64,000 nucleotides of DNA from Pictodentalium vernedei (taxonomy: Eukaryota > Mollusca > Scaphopoda > Dentaliida > Dentaliidae), in NCBI GenBank assembly GCA_031216915.1, contig CM062289.1, positions 446,424,910 to 446,488,909 of the forward strand. The letters run 5' to 3'. Shown here in pieces: positions 54,269 through 64,000 of the stretch (its first letter is position 1; each line of letters opens with the position of its first letter). The notes below the pieces were generated by a model. The model saw only the letters and a list, made by a program, of their open reading frames with translations. It did not search any database and was not told the DNA's origin. Made by a program: the position numbers and the translations under genes.

Positions 54269-57200
54269 TTAAGACAGATCGTACTCATTTGAGTTCAACC
54301 AGCGGGGACGACGGACCCTTCGCCCCCAGTGGGTGACAGGATCTCCGCTAGGGGCAGGATTGTTTAAGTTGCTGGAACTGCCCTGAGCCGACTGGTCAGA
54401 ATCTTCCTCCCGATCAATGAGTTCCGAAAAAGGTAACCTACCAGAATCTCCTGAATTGTCTACACTTGTTCCCATATTAGGTCGTTCAAAACATTTTTTT
54501 AATCTATTAAAGTGGACCACCTGCAGCCGACCACCATGCTCTCTACAAATAACATAATTTGCATCAGAGAGTCGCTTTTTAACCACAAATGGCCCAAACC
54601 AATATTTAGCAAATTTGGGGGTTTGACCTTGCTTTATTTTTGAAACATATAGCCACACTTTATCACCAACCTCATAAGGTCTTCCATGAACTCTACGGTC
54701 GTACAACCTTTTCCTATGTTTAATAGCAGTTTCACACTTACTGCTCACAAACTGGAAAATGGTTGCCATTCTATTTTCCAAATCCATCACATATTGAACT
54801 CGACTAAGATCCTTATCAGGAACTTTACCAGCCATAAATTCAATAGGTAATCGGATTTCTTTCCCAAAAAGGATCATATTTGGAGTAAGGCCCGTGGTCT
54901 CATGAACAGCACTACGATAAGCCATCATAACAAAAGGTAGATAGTATTCCCAGTCGTTATGATTATCTTCAACAAAACATGCTAGCATAGCTATCAATGT
55001 TCTGTTGAAGCGCTCAACCTGGCCATCAGACTGAGGGTGATATGGAGATGTTCTTGTCTTGGAAATCTCAAAATATTTACAGATTCCCAAAAACAATTCA
55101 GACTCAAAGTTGGCCCCTTGATCAGAATGGATAAACTTAGGCATACCAAAACGGGATATCCACTCTTTAACCAATATTTCTCCAATTGTACTTGCACGCT
55201 GATTAGGCATGGCATAGGCTTCAGTCCATTTAGAGAAATAGTCAGAAACAACCAGAATGTAAATGTTTCCACTCACAGATTCCGGTAGGGGACCCAATAC
55301 ATCAAGTGCAACCCTCTCCATCGGTTCCGAAACACGGTCGGTAACCAGGGGGGCCTTTAACGCTTTGTTGGGACTTTTCCGACGTTGACACACCTCACAA
55401 GTCTGCACCCACTGTTCTACATCCTTCTTTAGACCAATCCAAAAAAATCTTTGCCTAATTTTCAAATAGGTTTTCATCATACCTAAATGGCCTCCCACCA
55501 CGGAATCATGGCAATGTTTTAAAATTTCAGGTTTTAGTTTCCCAGGAACAATCCACAAAAATTTATTTTCCTTTCCAAATTCCAACCATTCTCGATAAAG
55601 CATACCTTGCCTAACAACAATTTGTTCCCATTGGGCTACATATTTTTTAAATATTAATTCTTCACCCTTCATTTGCTCAGCCGACGGCTTAGAATCATTT
55701 GTTTTATTTTCAAACAATTTCTTTAATATTGGATCACTCATCTGATCATCAACCGAAATTACACCTCCTGGAGACAAATCAATAGCATTAGTCTCCAAAG
55801 ATATCCTACTCAAGGCGTTGGCATTCTTATGTTGCTCTCCTCTACGATGGATGATAGAAAAGTCAAATCCACTCAAATATTCCAGCCAACGAGCCACTTG
55901 CCCCGTTGGTTCTTTAAAATTAAACAACCACCTCAAAGATCCATGATCGGTGCGCAGAGTAAAGTGTTTTCCTATCAAATAATGGCGAAAATTTTTAATG
56001 CTTTTAATAACTGCCAATAGCTCTTTCCGAGTGACACTATAATTACGTTCTGGAGGAGAATGCACTTTACTAAAATATGCAATTACCTTCTCCTGTCCAT
56101 TAACTAACTGAGACAACACAGCCCCACTAGCCTGATCACTCGCATCTGTGTCCAAAATAAACTCTTGCTCAAAATTTGGAAATCCCAAGATTGGACTCTC
56201 ACATAGTTTATTCTTTAAAATTTCAAAAGATTCTTTTCTAGCCTTATTCCACTCAAATTTTACATTCTTTCTAGTTAATTCCAACAGGGGACCAGCCAAA
56301 TCTGAGAAGTTCAAAATAAATTTTCTGTAATAAGAACACAAACCGACAAAACTGCGTATATCTCTGACACATCTTGGAATCGGCCAATCCTTAATCCTAG
56401 CTATCTTTTCTGGGTCAGCCCGTATCCCCTCTGAGGACACGATATGGCCCAAAAAAGATACCTGTTTTCTAAAAAGAGCACATTTAGAAGGCTTGAGTTT
56501 CAAACCAGCTTCCTTAATTTTTGTGAACACCTCTTCCAACCTTTCTACATGTTCTTGGAAAGTTTTAGCATAAATAATTATGTCATCCAGATATATCAGA
56601 CAGGTCTTCCAATGAAGGCCCTTCAAAACGAGCTCCATAAGCCTCTGAAAGGAATGGGGAGCCCCAGAAAGCCCGAAAGGGAGTACCTTGAACTCATAAA
56701 GCCCTTTACCTGTACTAAAGGCAGTTTTTTCTTGAGCTGAGGAAGCCATCTCCACCTGCCAATACCCTGAAGCCAAATCTAATGTAGAGAACCAACTGGC
56801 CCCCTGCATTCCTTCAAGGCTGTCATCAATGCGTGGCAAGGGATATGCATCCTTCCGAGTTACAGCATTTAACTTACGATAGTCAACACAAAAGCGTAGG
56901 CTACCGTCTTTTTTTTTAACCAGGACAATGGGGGCCGCCCACGGACTATCCGAGGGTTGTATTATCCCCTGTTCTAACATTTCTTGTAACTGCCTATCAA
57001 CTTCCTGTCGCTTATGTACAGGAAGTCTATAGGCTCTTTGTTTTATGGGTGGATGTTTACCCGTGTCAATATCATGTTTTATAATACTTGTTCGACCTAA
57101 ATCTTTATCATGGCGGATAAAAACCGACTCATTTCTATCAAGAAGCATTTTAACTTGAAATACCTGATCCGTAGTCAAAACAGTTTCATCAATTGTTTGC

Positions 57201-57961
57201 TGGAGAGAATACTTATCAACATTTTCTTGTTTTACATTTTCTTGAATTACACTATTTCCCAGAACCTCCCCTTGCTGGAATACTGCCACTGTTTCACCTT
57301 TTTTCAAGGACTGGGGTACCCCGGTGGTATTTACTAACCTCATTGGCACAACATCTCCATTTGAAGTACCCACAAAACTTCGCCCAACCATAATCCCATT
57401 ATGTTTTTCTGAAAATTTTTGATCTACCTCACAAATTCCCTCTAAAAGAGAAACATTACTTACCTTACCATTAATTATAATCTCGGAAGATGGAGGTATA
57501 GTTACATTTTCAATAAGCATGACCTCATTACTATCGTTGTTATTGCCAAAATTTAGGGGAATTTCTTTTCCTGCTAATTTAACACAATTCCTCCCCAGAT
57601 AAATGTCTAAGTCTAGGGCAGTCATCAGATCAACCCCCAATATTCCCTCAAATGATAACTCGGCAACATAAAACTCTTGATCAAAACTATTATTACCTAT
57701 ATTAATGGGAAGGTTGATAACTCCTGGCACCTGCAAGGGTTGTCCGCTAGCTCCACAAACCTCTCTAGGAGCTGCTTGTAATTCTGAAGAATCCTTTCCA
57801 AATACCTCTTCCAATACCTTAGTACTTAATATGCTAATGGCTGATCCAGTGTCCAGCAAAAATTTTACCTCTTTGTCACAAATGGTTAAGGGAAGAAAAA
57901 AAATGACCAATCTTTTTCTCAGGGTGGGCCCCATTCTGTTGGAGCTGAGGTTTGACCCCAA
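54269..57961 (-). CDS. pol: Pol polyprotein of the Ty3/gypsy element
   Basis: 1,230 codons, open throughout. Aspartic protease near the start (LLDTGSA, Asp at about 37); reverse transcriptase with motif CVDYRKLN (about 358) and YLDD (457-460); RNase H (DTDAS, about 603-607, and TDHGSL); integrase with an HHCC zinc-binding segment (about 816-858), the catalytic D887-D947-E983 triad, and a C-terminal GPF-type segment (KYWFGPFVV). The protease-RT-RNaseH-integrase order defines Ty3/gypsy. It lies in the same frame as gag and directly downstream, an arrangement known from elements expressing pol by read-through. The protein would act in cytoplasmic particles and then at chromosomal integration. 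Confidence 0.95.
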   Translation of the reverse strand: MGSNLSSNRMGPTLRKRLVIFFLPLTICDKEVKFLLDTGSAISILSTKVLEEVFGKDSSELQAAPREVCGASGQPLQVPGVINLPINIGNNSFDQEFYVAELSFEGILGVDLMTALDLDIYLGRNCVKLAGKEIPLNFGNNNDSNEVMLIENVTIPPSSEIIINGKVSNVSLLEGICEVDQKFSEKHNGIMVGRSFVGTSNGDVVPMRLVNTTGVPQSLKKGETVAVFQQGEVLGNSVIQENVKQENVDKYSLQQTIDETVLTTDQVFQVKMLLDRNESVFIRHDKDLGRTSIIKHDIDTGKHPPIKQRAYRLPVHKRQEVDRQLQEMLEQGIIQPSDSPWAAPIVLVKKKDGSLRFCVDYRKLNAVTRKDAYPLPRIDDSLEGMQGASWFSTLDLASGYWQVEMASSAQEKTAFSTGKGLYEFKVLPFGLSGAPHSFQRLMELVLKGLHWKTCLIYLDDIIIYAKTFQEHVERLEEVFTKIKEAGLKLKPSKCALFRKQVSFLGHIVSSEGIRADPEKIARIKDWPIPRCVRDIRSFVGLCSYYRKFILNFSDLAGPLLELTRKNVKFEWNKARKESFEILKNKLCESPILGFPNFEQEFILDTDASDQASGAVLSQLVNGQEKVIAYFSKVHSPPERNYSVTRKELLAVIKSIKNFRHYLIGKHFTLRTDHGSLRWLFNFKEPTGQVARWLEYLSGFDFSIIHRRGEQHKNANALSRISLETNAIDLSPGGVISVDDQMSDPILKKLFENKTNDSKPSAEQMKGEELIFKKYVAQWEQIVVRQGMLYREWLEFGKENKFLWIVPGKLKPEILKHCHDSVVGGHLGMMKTYLKIRQRFFWIGLKKDVEQWVQTCEVCQRRKSPNKALKAPLVTDRVSEPMERVALDVLGPLPESVSGNIYILVVSDYFSKWTEAYAMPNQRASTIGEILVKEWISRFGMPKFIHSDQGANFESELFLGICKYFEISKTRTSPYHPQSDGQVERFNRTLIAMLACFVEDNHNDWEYYLPFVMMAYRSAVHETTGLTPNMILFGKEIRLPIEFMAGKVPDKDLSRVQYVMDLENRMATIFQFVSSKCETAIKHRKRLYDRRVHGRPYEVGDKVWLYVSKIKQGQTPKFAKYWFGPFVVKKRLSDANYVICREHGGRLQVVHFNRLKKCFERPNMGTSVDNSGDSGRLPFSELIDREEDSDQSAQGSSSNLNNPAPSGDPVTHWGRRVRRPRWLNSNEYDLS

Positions 57962-57970
57962 CCCCAGCTC

Positions 57971-59191
57971 TTATTCTTTTAAACCTTGCCTATTATTCCA
58001 CCTTCCACCTCTTCGACCCCCATAATTCCGACGAACATTTCCTCGACCACGTCCACGAGAAAAATCTTCCCGAGTATTTTGTATTTCCGCTATTTTGTCA
58101 ATTCCATGCTCCTTCCCCAATTGTTCTAAAAATTCGCGTCTCATTTCCCTTTGTTCTTTGCGCAAATCATCAATCTGAAACCGCAGATCAGTCAGCGTCT
58201 GAGTTAATAATTCCAATTGCTCGGAATTAACAGCTTCGTTGTCAGAAGGTTGGACAGTGGAAGCAACTTCCACTCTCCTATATGATTCTTCCTCTAATGC
58301 CAAACGAACCGCGGCATCCAACGTCTCGGGTTTTCCACGCAACACCTGCATCCGAACGTCTTTATCCGTTATGGCTTCAACAAAAGCTTCTTTTGCCAAA
58401 TCGTCCCTTAAAATGGATGGGGCTGAAGGGTAAGCTTTCTTTACCAATCTACGTATACTACTAGCCAGCTCGGGGAGTGTTTCTCGAGCGGTTCGCCTTC
58501 TTGAACGCAATTGTGACCTATAAATTGCCGTACCTCTAAAGGGATCAAATCGATCTATCAAACTTTTTAATATTTGTTTTAGGCCAATCTTATCATTACT
58601 ATCTAGATCTTCGTAAAATTGCAATGCGGCCCCTCTTAATGAAACTACCAAAAATCTACAAGCCACCACCTCTGACCATTCATTGATTTCTACACATTTT
58701 TCAAAATGCGTCACCCAATCAACCACATTGGTGGACCCATTAAATGTTTCTGGTGTAACCACCGGTTTTCTGGGCCCGTTATATTGTTCACCACTTTTGG
58801 ATGGACGTTCCTTAAGAGCAGGAAGGTCCGCACCCGGTGCCACTAACGCCCGATCACCCTTATCTTGATAGCTGACCCTCGCAAGAGGAGTTTTAACTTT
58901 CTTAGGAATGGCACCCGAAGCTCTTCTTCTACAAAATTCACGCGCAGAACTTCCTACCTGTTTATGAATTCCATTGTCCAAACCATTATGTTTTGGAATT
59001 TCACTCACTTGAATTTCTACATTTTCATTAAAAGACGTAGGAGTGGCCTCTGGTGTTTCTTGAAAAAAATCTAGAGCCTCAGCCATGGGGTATCTCCTTG
59101 GTGTGCTAATATCTGGATTTGTAGCCAAATCAGTTAACTTTTTAGATGCCCCCAAGTATTCATCCAGCCCTTCCGAAATTCCCGTAGCCAT
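57971..59191 (-). CDS. gag: Gag-like protein of the Ty3/gypsy element
   Basis: 406 codons starting about 100 bp inside the 5' LTR. The middle (about 150-300) has the helical retrotransposon capsid pattern, with WVTHFEKCVEIN, ACRFLVVSLRGAALQFYEDL and LIDRFDPF. A coiled-coil-like stretch (about 325-365) follows. The C-terminus is Arg/Gly-rich (RGRGRGNVRRNYGGRRGG) and lacks an evident CCHC knuckle, so RNA binding may rely on the RGG tail. Expected to form the particle that packages element RNA. Confidence 0.88.
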   Translation of the reverse strand: MATGISEGLDEYLGASKKLTDLATNPDISTPRRYPMAEALDFFQETPEATPTSFNENVEIQVSEIPKHNGLDNGIHKQVGSSAREFCRRRASGAIPKKVKTPLARVSYQDKGDRALVAPGADLPALKERPSKSGEQYNGPRKPVVTPETFNGSTNVVDWVTHFEKCVEINEWSEVVACRFLVVSLRGAALQFYEDLDSNDKIGLKQILKSLIDRFDPFRGTAIYRSQLRSRRRTARETLPELASSIRRLVKKAYPSAPSILRDDLAKEAFVEAITDKDVRMQVLRGKPETLDAAVRLALEEESYRRVEVASTVQPSDNEAVNSEQLELLTQTLTDLRFQIDDLRKEQREMRREFLEQLGKEHGIDKIAEIQNTREDFSRGRGRGNVRRNYGGRRGGRWNNRQGLKE

Positions 59192-59288
59192 ATTAAATTT
59201 GAACCAATACTAAACAATTTACCTGTATTAAATTTCTATACATCAGTCTTATGGTATCATAATACATCCTGTCGGCGACGCCAATAAC

Positions 59289-61426
59289 TGTGACGAATCC
59301 ACTATCCCCAACCCAACACAAGTCTAGATTCAATTTCTCCCTCCCAAAAACAGTTCGATCAGCCGAGGCGGTGCGGTTTCTAAAACCACATCACCCCAGA
59401 TGGTCGAACTATTTTATAAGAGATATTTAACATTTGCGTTTCCGACCGGGCTTTAAAATAAGGAAAAGGGATCGCAGTTATAATGGGTAGGTCGGAGCCC
59501 CACATAAAGTTCTCGGGTAGATGACCCACCTTTAGACTGAAATTAAAAACTACAAACCATCAAGATGTAGCAAGGTAACAATAATTCAACACTAAGAAAT
59601 GTTATGGTATAATTTATTGAATGAAATTAAACATTATTACATATCCAAAAAGCGTTTGTTTCACTATCTTAAATTGGGCTGAAATTCGGAGGCTAGAGAA
59701 AAAAAAATATCAAGAATCCGATAAACAAGGCCCTTTTTATTATGTCCAGGCCACCCAGATTTTCTAATATAATATTAGGAGACTACTATTCTCCCATAGA
59801 GGACGTACCAATGACCAAAGGGAACTGTCATAAGAAGCTTCCACCCTCGAAGAACCAGAGTTCGTCGAGTGTGAAGTCTTCCAATATAAATGAGGAGTCA
59901 CCTTCGTTCCTCCATAGATGTTATCTCCCAATAGTAATGATCAGGACTACACAGGTAAGAAGCTTTCACCCTCGAAGAACCAGAGTTCGTCGAGTGTGAA
60001 GTCTTCCAAATATAAATGAGGAGTCACCGCTGCTCCTCCATAGGTATCATACCAAATATCAATAATCAGGCCTCAATCAAGTAAGAAGCTTTCACCCTCG
60101 AAGAACCAGAGTTCGTCGAGTGTGAAGTCTTCCAATATAAATGAGGAGTTACCGCTGCTCCTCCATAGGTGTCATACCAAATATCAATAATCAGGCCTCA
60201 ATCAAGTAAGAAGCTTTCACCCTCGAAGAACCAGAGTTCGTCGAGTGTGAAGTCTTCCAAATATAAATGAGGAATCACCTACATTCCTCCATAGATGTCA
60301 TCTCCCAATAGTAATGGTCAGGACTACACAGGTAAGAAGCTTTCACCCTCGAAGAGCCAAAGTTCGTCGAGTGTGAAGTCTTCCACATATAAATAAGGAG
60401 TCACCTCTGCTCCTCCATAGGTGTCATACCAAATATTAATAATCAGGCCTCAATCAAGTAAGAAGCTTTCACCCTCGAAGAACCAGAGTTCGTCGAGTGT
60501 GAAGTCTTCCAAATATAAATGAGGAGTCACCGCTGCTCCTCCATAGGTGTCATACCAAATATCAATAATCAGGCCTCAATCAAGTAAGAAGCTTTCACCC
60601 TCGAAGAACCAGAGTTCGTCGAGTGTGAAGTCTTCCACATATAAATAAGGAGTCACCGCTGCTCCTCCATAGGTGTCATACCAAATATCAATAATCAGGC
60701 CTCAATCAAGTAAGAAGCTTTCACCCTCGAAGAACCAAAGTTCGTCGAGTGTGAAGTCTTCCACATATAACTAAGGAGTCACCTCCGCGCTGCCATCTCT
60801 GACACCCCGCACACTCGGTGACTACCCAACAAGAAGAACTCACACTCGACAAAAGTTTGTCGAAGGCGAAATTCTTCAAAAAAAATATTCCCGGAGTTCC
60901 AGAGAAAAAAAACTACTCTAAAACTTACTTAACTCTGATTCCATTGATCCGACAAACGGAGAAAAAAGAATACCAAATAAATTCCTAAATAACTATCCCA
61001 GTCTCACCAATGGCACAGAGAATTCGGTGTTTAGTTTCTCATTCCGGAACTCCAAGGAATTACTATTTAAACTCATGACCAGCCGGCTCTTCCCAAACCT
61101 TCCAGAGAAAAGCTAAACAACCTACCCCAGTGAAATCCTATCTCGAACTGACTTTTTCGACGGTCCAGATCACCCACTTCAATTCATACACAACACGAAA
61201 AAATCATGCAACCTCTGAAATCTTGTATCGATTCAGGAAATCGCTGGTGTGTGCATTTCCCTCAGTGAAACTTGACAACAATTCAATCAACCGTTACTAG
61301 ATCTCGTGCTACCTGACACTCTAATCACTGGTGGAGACAACCACCACAGAGAGAGCAAATAAGTAATATGGAATTAACCCCTGTTGGACGACAAACCCCC
61401 GACTCCATTTATCAAAAAACAGCACA
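59289..61426 (-). repeat. LTR (5' LTR in sense)
   Basis: Same length and almost the same sequence as 47,570-49,707. The internal repeat array is identical in order. A large LTR for this family. Confidence 0.93.
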
Positions 61427-62117
61427 CAAGGTTCACATGATATGCTTTTGTGAAACTTTTTTTAAAAAACTCAACTGCATGATTTGTATATTACATGATG
61501 GTGCAAGCGATTTATTAGGTATGGGTTAATTGAACACAAGTTGGACCTGAGGCACACTGATGTCTACTTGCAAAAAGTAAAAACTGCAGGTGCAATGACA
61601 CACAAGAGCAACAGCACGCCTCAAATTCGAAACACTGATGATCAGGGATGGGGTGGGTAAATCTCACCCTCATGTAAAGATATTTGACCCAGACACTTCG
61701 TTCCCTTACATTGTAGTTCCAATGAGTTCTATGTGCCAGTAGGCACATAGAACACATTGGAACTCAAGGGGTGACTTGTACTTATATCTAACTAAAGTTT
61801 ACCACAATCAGCTCTGTCATGCCTGGGAACAATTCATTTAAACAAATAGTAAATTCTCCTCTGGGTTAAATTTCAACGCCCTCTGGTGCCTACCAAAATC
61901 GGTCAAGCATAACACTTTGAACAAACTTCAATTTAGGATTTGGAGTCAAAGTATTACGTAATGCTATATGTCAAATCGGCCCTGTGTTCCAATGTGTTCT
62001 ATGTGGCTACTGCCTGGCACATAGAACACATTGGAACTCAGGGGACGAAATATTATCATTATCAAACGATTCTGTCTGGTGGATCTGAAGAAGAGGATCT
62101 TAGAAGAATATTTCTCT
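61427..62117. repeat. Outer right arm with two shared-core hairpins
   Basis: Pairs with about 500-1,290. Hairpins at about 61,715-61,765 and 61,983-62,045 share GTTCCAATGTGTTCTATGTG and its inverse with the one near 37,468. Also carries the empty site for the left hAT foldback (about 61,905). Confidence 0.65.
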
Positions 62118-62541
62118 GTATCTGTATCTGTATGAATAGTCATAGAATCCTTGTTAGGCTTTAATACGACGGGAGGAGGGCGCTTTTAGTCCCGGCTGGT
62201 GGTAATTGCCTTCTTAAAAGCATCTATGGTGTTGGCTTGGACTACCTCTTCGTGTAAGTGGTTCCACTCAATCGAGGTTCTTGGGAAGAAGGAATACTTG
62301 TACTGATCTGTTTTTGGTGTTATTACAGTCACTGATTTTGAATTGTTTTTAACAAATTTATTTAGAATGTTGGAGTTTTCACAGTCTGTGTAGTGTTTTA
62401 CTTTTATTTGTCTTTGGTTTTTTGTGAAGTGTAAGTATTCTTCAGGGGGTATTGCTGGTATCTTCCCCTCAACCACTTTATAAAAAAAGCTAAGTCTGAG
62501 TTCTTTCCTCCGTTGTTCTAATTCAGGGAGTTCCAGCTTCT
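62118..62541 (-). mobile_element. 5'-truncated LINE fragment with ATACAG tail
   Basis: The left arm near 490-505 has the empty site: homology runs to TTATTGCAG, then the LINE begins. On the minus strand it ends in repeated ATACAG units. Only the last part of the ORF is present. Confidence 0.75.
62186..62541 (-). pseudogene. LINE RT C-terminal tail (CR1/L2/Rex-like type)
   Basis: About 118 codons belong to the LINE; the frame starts in flanking DNA at 62,572. It matches the widespread C-terminal signature ELEQRRKELRL-SFFYKVVEG, later YKYSFFPRTSIEWN and a final FKKAI-type helix, which follow the RT domain in many CR1/L2/Rex-like non-LTR elements. Catalytic domains are absent. Clade assignment is tentative. 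Confidence 0.75.
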
Positions 62542-62682
62542 GCAATAAATTAACATTCGGTCTCCCAGACATAAGCCCAGATTTTACTTCAACAAACTTA
62601 GAGGAACGGATTGGCTAGGGGCGATTCAGGAGAAGCACCTTTAAAACATTTTATATTCGAGTGCTTTCGCTACATCGAAATT

Positions 62683-64000
62683 AGGGCATTTGCACCATGT
62701 CTGTCATAAATAATTCTACTAATGCTCGCGTAAGTAATCGGTTCAGAATTTATGTTAAAGTATATGGGCACGCTTTAGGTGCATTACCTTTTGTTACGGC
62801 TCCTTTTTCGTTTTTATGTCTTATTGTTTAGAGACACCTGAAATATCTTCTTTTCTTGTCTTTCAAATGAGGAAGTAAACGCAACGCACTTCGAGCGCAA
62901 TGTCACGTGGTTGCACATCGAAAAATTCCCTGATCTAAAAATAGTTCTAAAAATGCGCGGCAAGAATTTACTGTCGCCAGTAAATGTCAATCCATGTTTG
63001 GTGTTGAAAAGAATCGGGGTTAATTAAAAGCCAACCAAGGCCCAGATGTACATAAATATATGAGAAATAATTTGGAAATAGGGAAAATTAAGAAATTTAA
63101 AAACGTAAGAATTTAGTTTTAGAAAAAGCAAACTCGCGAGTCCAGATGAAGAGTTCGAGCTTTGAGGGAACAGATAACACAATACTGCAATTCACAAATT
63201 TACAAAAATGGTGCTTTCATCATTTAAAAAATGATTCCATTATAACCGTGCATCAAATGGACACCTTCTACAATACTTTCCTATAATATTCAGACATTTT
63301 TAATCATTCTTTGGCCTTCCGTTGATTTGCTTTCATCTGCCGCGGCCTGCAAAGGGGAGGTCTACATTAACTCCGCCCATTGGGTTATTCCTGTCCTACA
63401 GGCCCTCCCTATCCCACAGAATTCAGACACAATTATCTGTTTCATAATTTACCACACGGGCGTAACTCATTAGTTGAAGAAAATCTACCCCAACAAGACA
63501 TAAACAGAAGGGATGAATGAAATATTCAGGGCATTGACATCAGGATTCTTACACGGATGATCGACCCAAGGCGACAACTGAGTATTGTCATTCCCCATAA
63601 AACTGTCTGATGTATGATTGGCATTACAGCTCAACTGTTCATCGTTTTCATCTACGTGTGCCACGAACAGAACTAATTAACAAGTCACAATGCGATTAAA
63701 AATTCACACTGTCGCTCACGGAGGTGCAGCCAACGTAAATACTAATTATCAAGCTGCCTACAAGATGCCGAAGGGGGGATTTTACAGCGAACACTATTAC
63801 TTTAGTGCCCGTAATTCTCAAACATGGGATTACAACCAAGCATATACTGCTTAAATCTATTTATATACTTACAACACACCACTCCATATCCCCTTTCGCC
63901 TTATTCCAACCCCTATTTACCTTCCATTCGGTACTCCTCGGTGTTTAGTATGACCGTTTTTATATATAACCCGTTCAGCGAGTTATTGGTTCTAACTCCA
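62683..64000. other. Right flank outside the palindrome
   Basis: No counterpart in the left flank, no long ORF, RNA gene or repeat recognised. Probably ordinary intergenic DNA. Confidence 0.55.

Larger units (their letters stand above)
47570..61426 (-). mobile_element. Ty3/gypsy LTR retrotransposon, looks whole and young
   Basis: 13.86 kb with 2,138-bp LTRs at both ends starting TGTGACG and ending AGCACA, flanked by CAAG on each side (a 4-bp duplication). Sense is the minus strand: 5' LTR, gag, pol, spacer, 72-bp repeat array, SGNH-like ORF, 3' LTR. A purine-rich tract (about 49,709-49,725) abuts the 3' LTR and a primer-site-like TTGGCGTCGCCGACAGG lies next to the 5' LTR. It is inserted in a piggyBac-like MITE of the right arm and is absent from the left arm, so it postdates the palindrome. 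I noticed only about one difference between the LTRs, implying a very recent insertion. No obvious breaks were seen. Confidence 0.93.
25251..62682 (-). repeat. Right arm of giant imperfect palindrome
   Basis: Inverted partner of 367-24,828. It is longer because of private insertions: LINE copies at 29,047, 31,623 and 35,818, an expanded satellite, a 0.9-kb insertion at about 33,189, MITEs at 34,951 and 35,513, a foldback at about 37,163, nested DNA elements at 39,444-42,251, a SINE at 44,567, a tandem duplication at 44,470-46,793, an LTR retrotransposon at 47,570-61,426 and a LINE fragment near 62,118. Each is absent at the matching left-arm position, or present there in another state. Differential insertion loads and several-percent divergence argue that the arms have existed separately for a long time. 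Confidence 0.92.

Overview
The window is animal DNA made almost entirely of repeats; no conventional host gene can be recognised. Repeat types suggest a lophotrochozoan, most likely a mollusc: tandem units carrying AGGTCAnnnTGACCT, a dispersed GCCGCCCCACAAAGTGGGG repeat, tRNA-headed SINEs with an (AATA)n tail, and many piggyBac- and hAT-type foldback MITEs. The species is not identified.

The dominant structure is one giant imperfect palindrome, about 367-62,682. The left arm (367-24,828) reads as the reverse complement of the right arm (25,251-62,682) around a non-palindromic axis spacer of about 420 bp. Stretches compared by eye differ by roughly 5-7%, and each arm has private insertions, so this is not a simple copy artefact of one read. 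Because each arm keeps the empty site of most insertions in the other, target-site duplications can be read directly: TTAA for piggyBac-like MITEs, 8 bp for hAT foldbacks, TA for a Tc1/mariner-like element, and short duplications for LINEs.

Layout: 1-366 unique left flank; 367-6,848 arm with foldbacks; 6,849-9,600 a CAGGG-ended DNA element and a LINE fragment; 9,600-13,700 left-arm-specific repeats, including an ERE-like array; 14,161-15,438 foldback, SINE and MITE; 16,304-18,630 a 5'-truncated LINE with a long open reverse transcriptase frame; 19,240-20,545 a 68-bp satellite; 22,400-26,710 the most distinctive part, where both arms carry short conserved ORFs and an ordered array of tRNA-like sequences facing each other across the axis. 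The right arm repeats this order in reverse and adds three further copies of the same LINE family, an expanded satellite, a nested pair of DNA transposons (39,444-42,251), a tandem duplication (44,470-46,793), and a 13.9-kb Ty3/gypsy LTR retrotransposon (47,570-61,426, coding on the minus strand) with nearly identical 2.1-kb LTRs, an SGNH-hydrolase-like ORF and a 72-bp tandem array. 62,683-64,000 is unique right flank.

The genes present do not form a pathway; all recognisable coding capacity belongs to mobile elements. The most interesting candidate system is the giant palindrome itself: arms of about 24 kb, full of smaller near-perfect hairpins, with paired tRNA-like arrays at its axis. If transcribed it could give very long double-stranded RNA, but that is inference.
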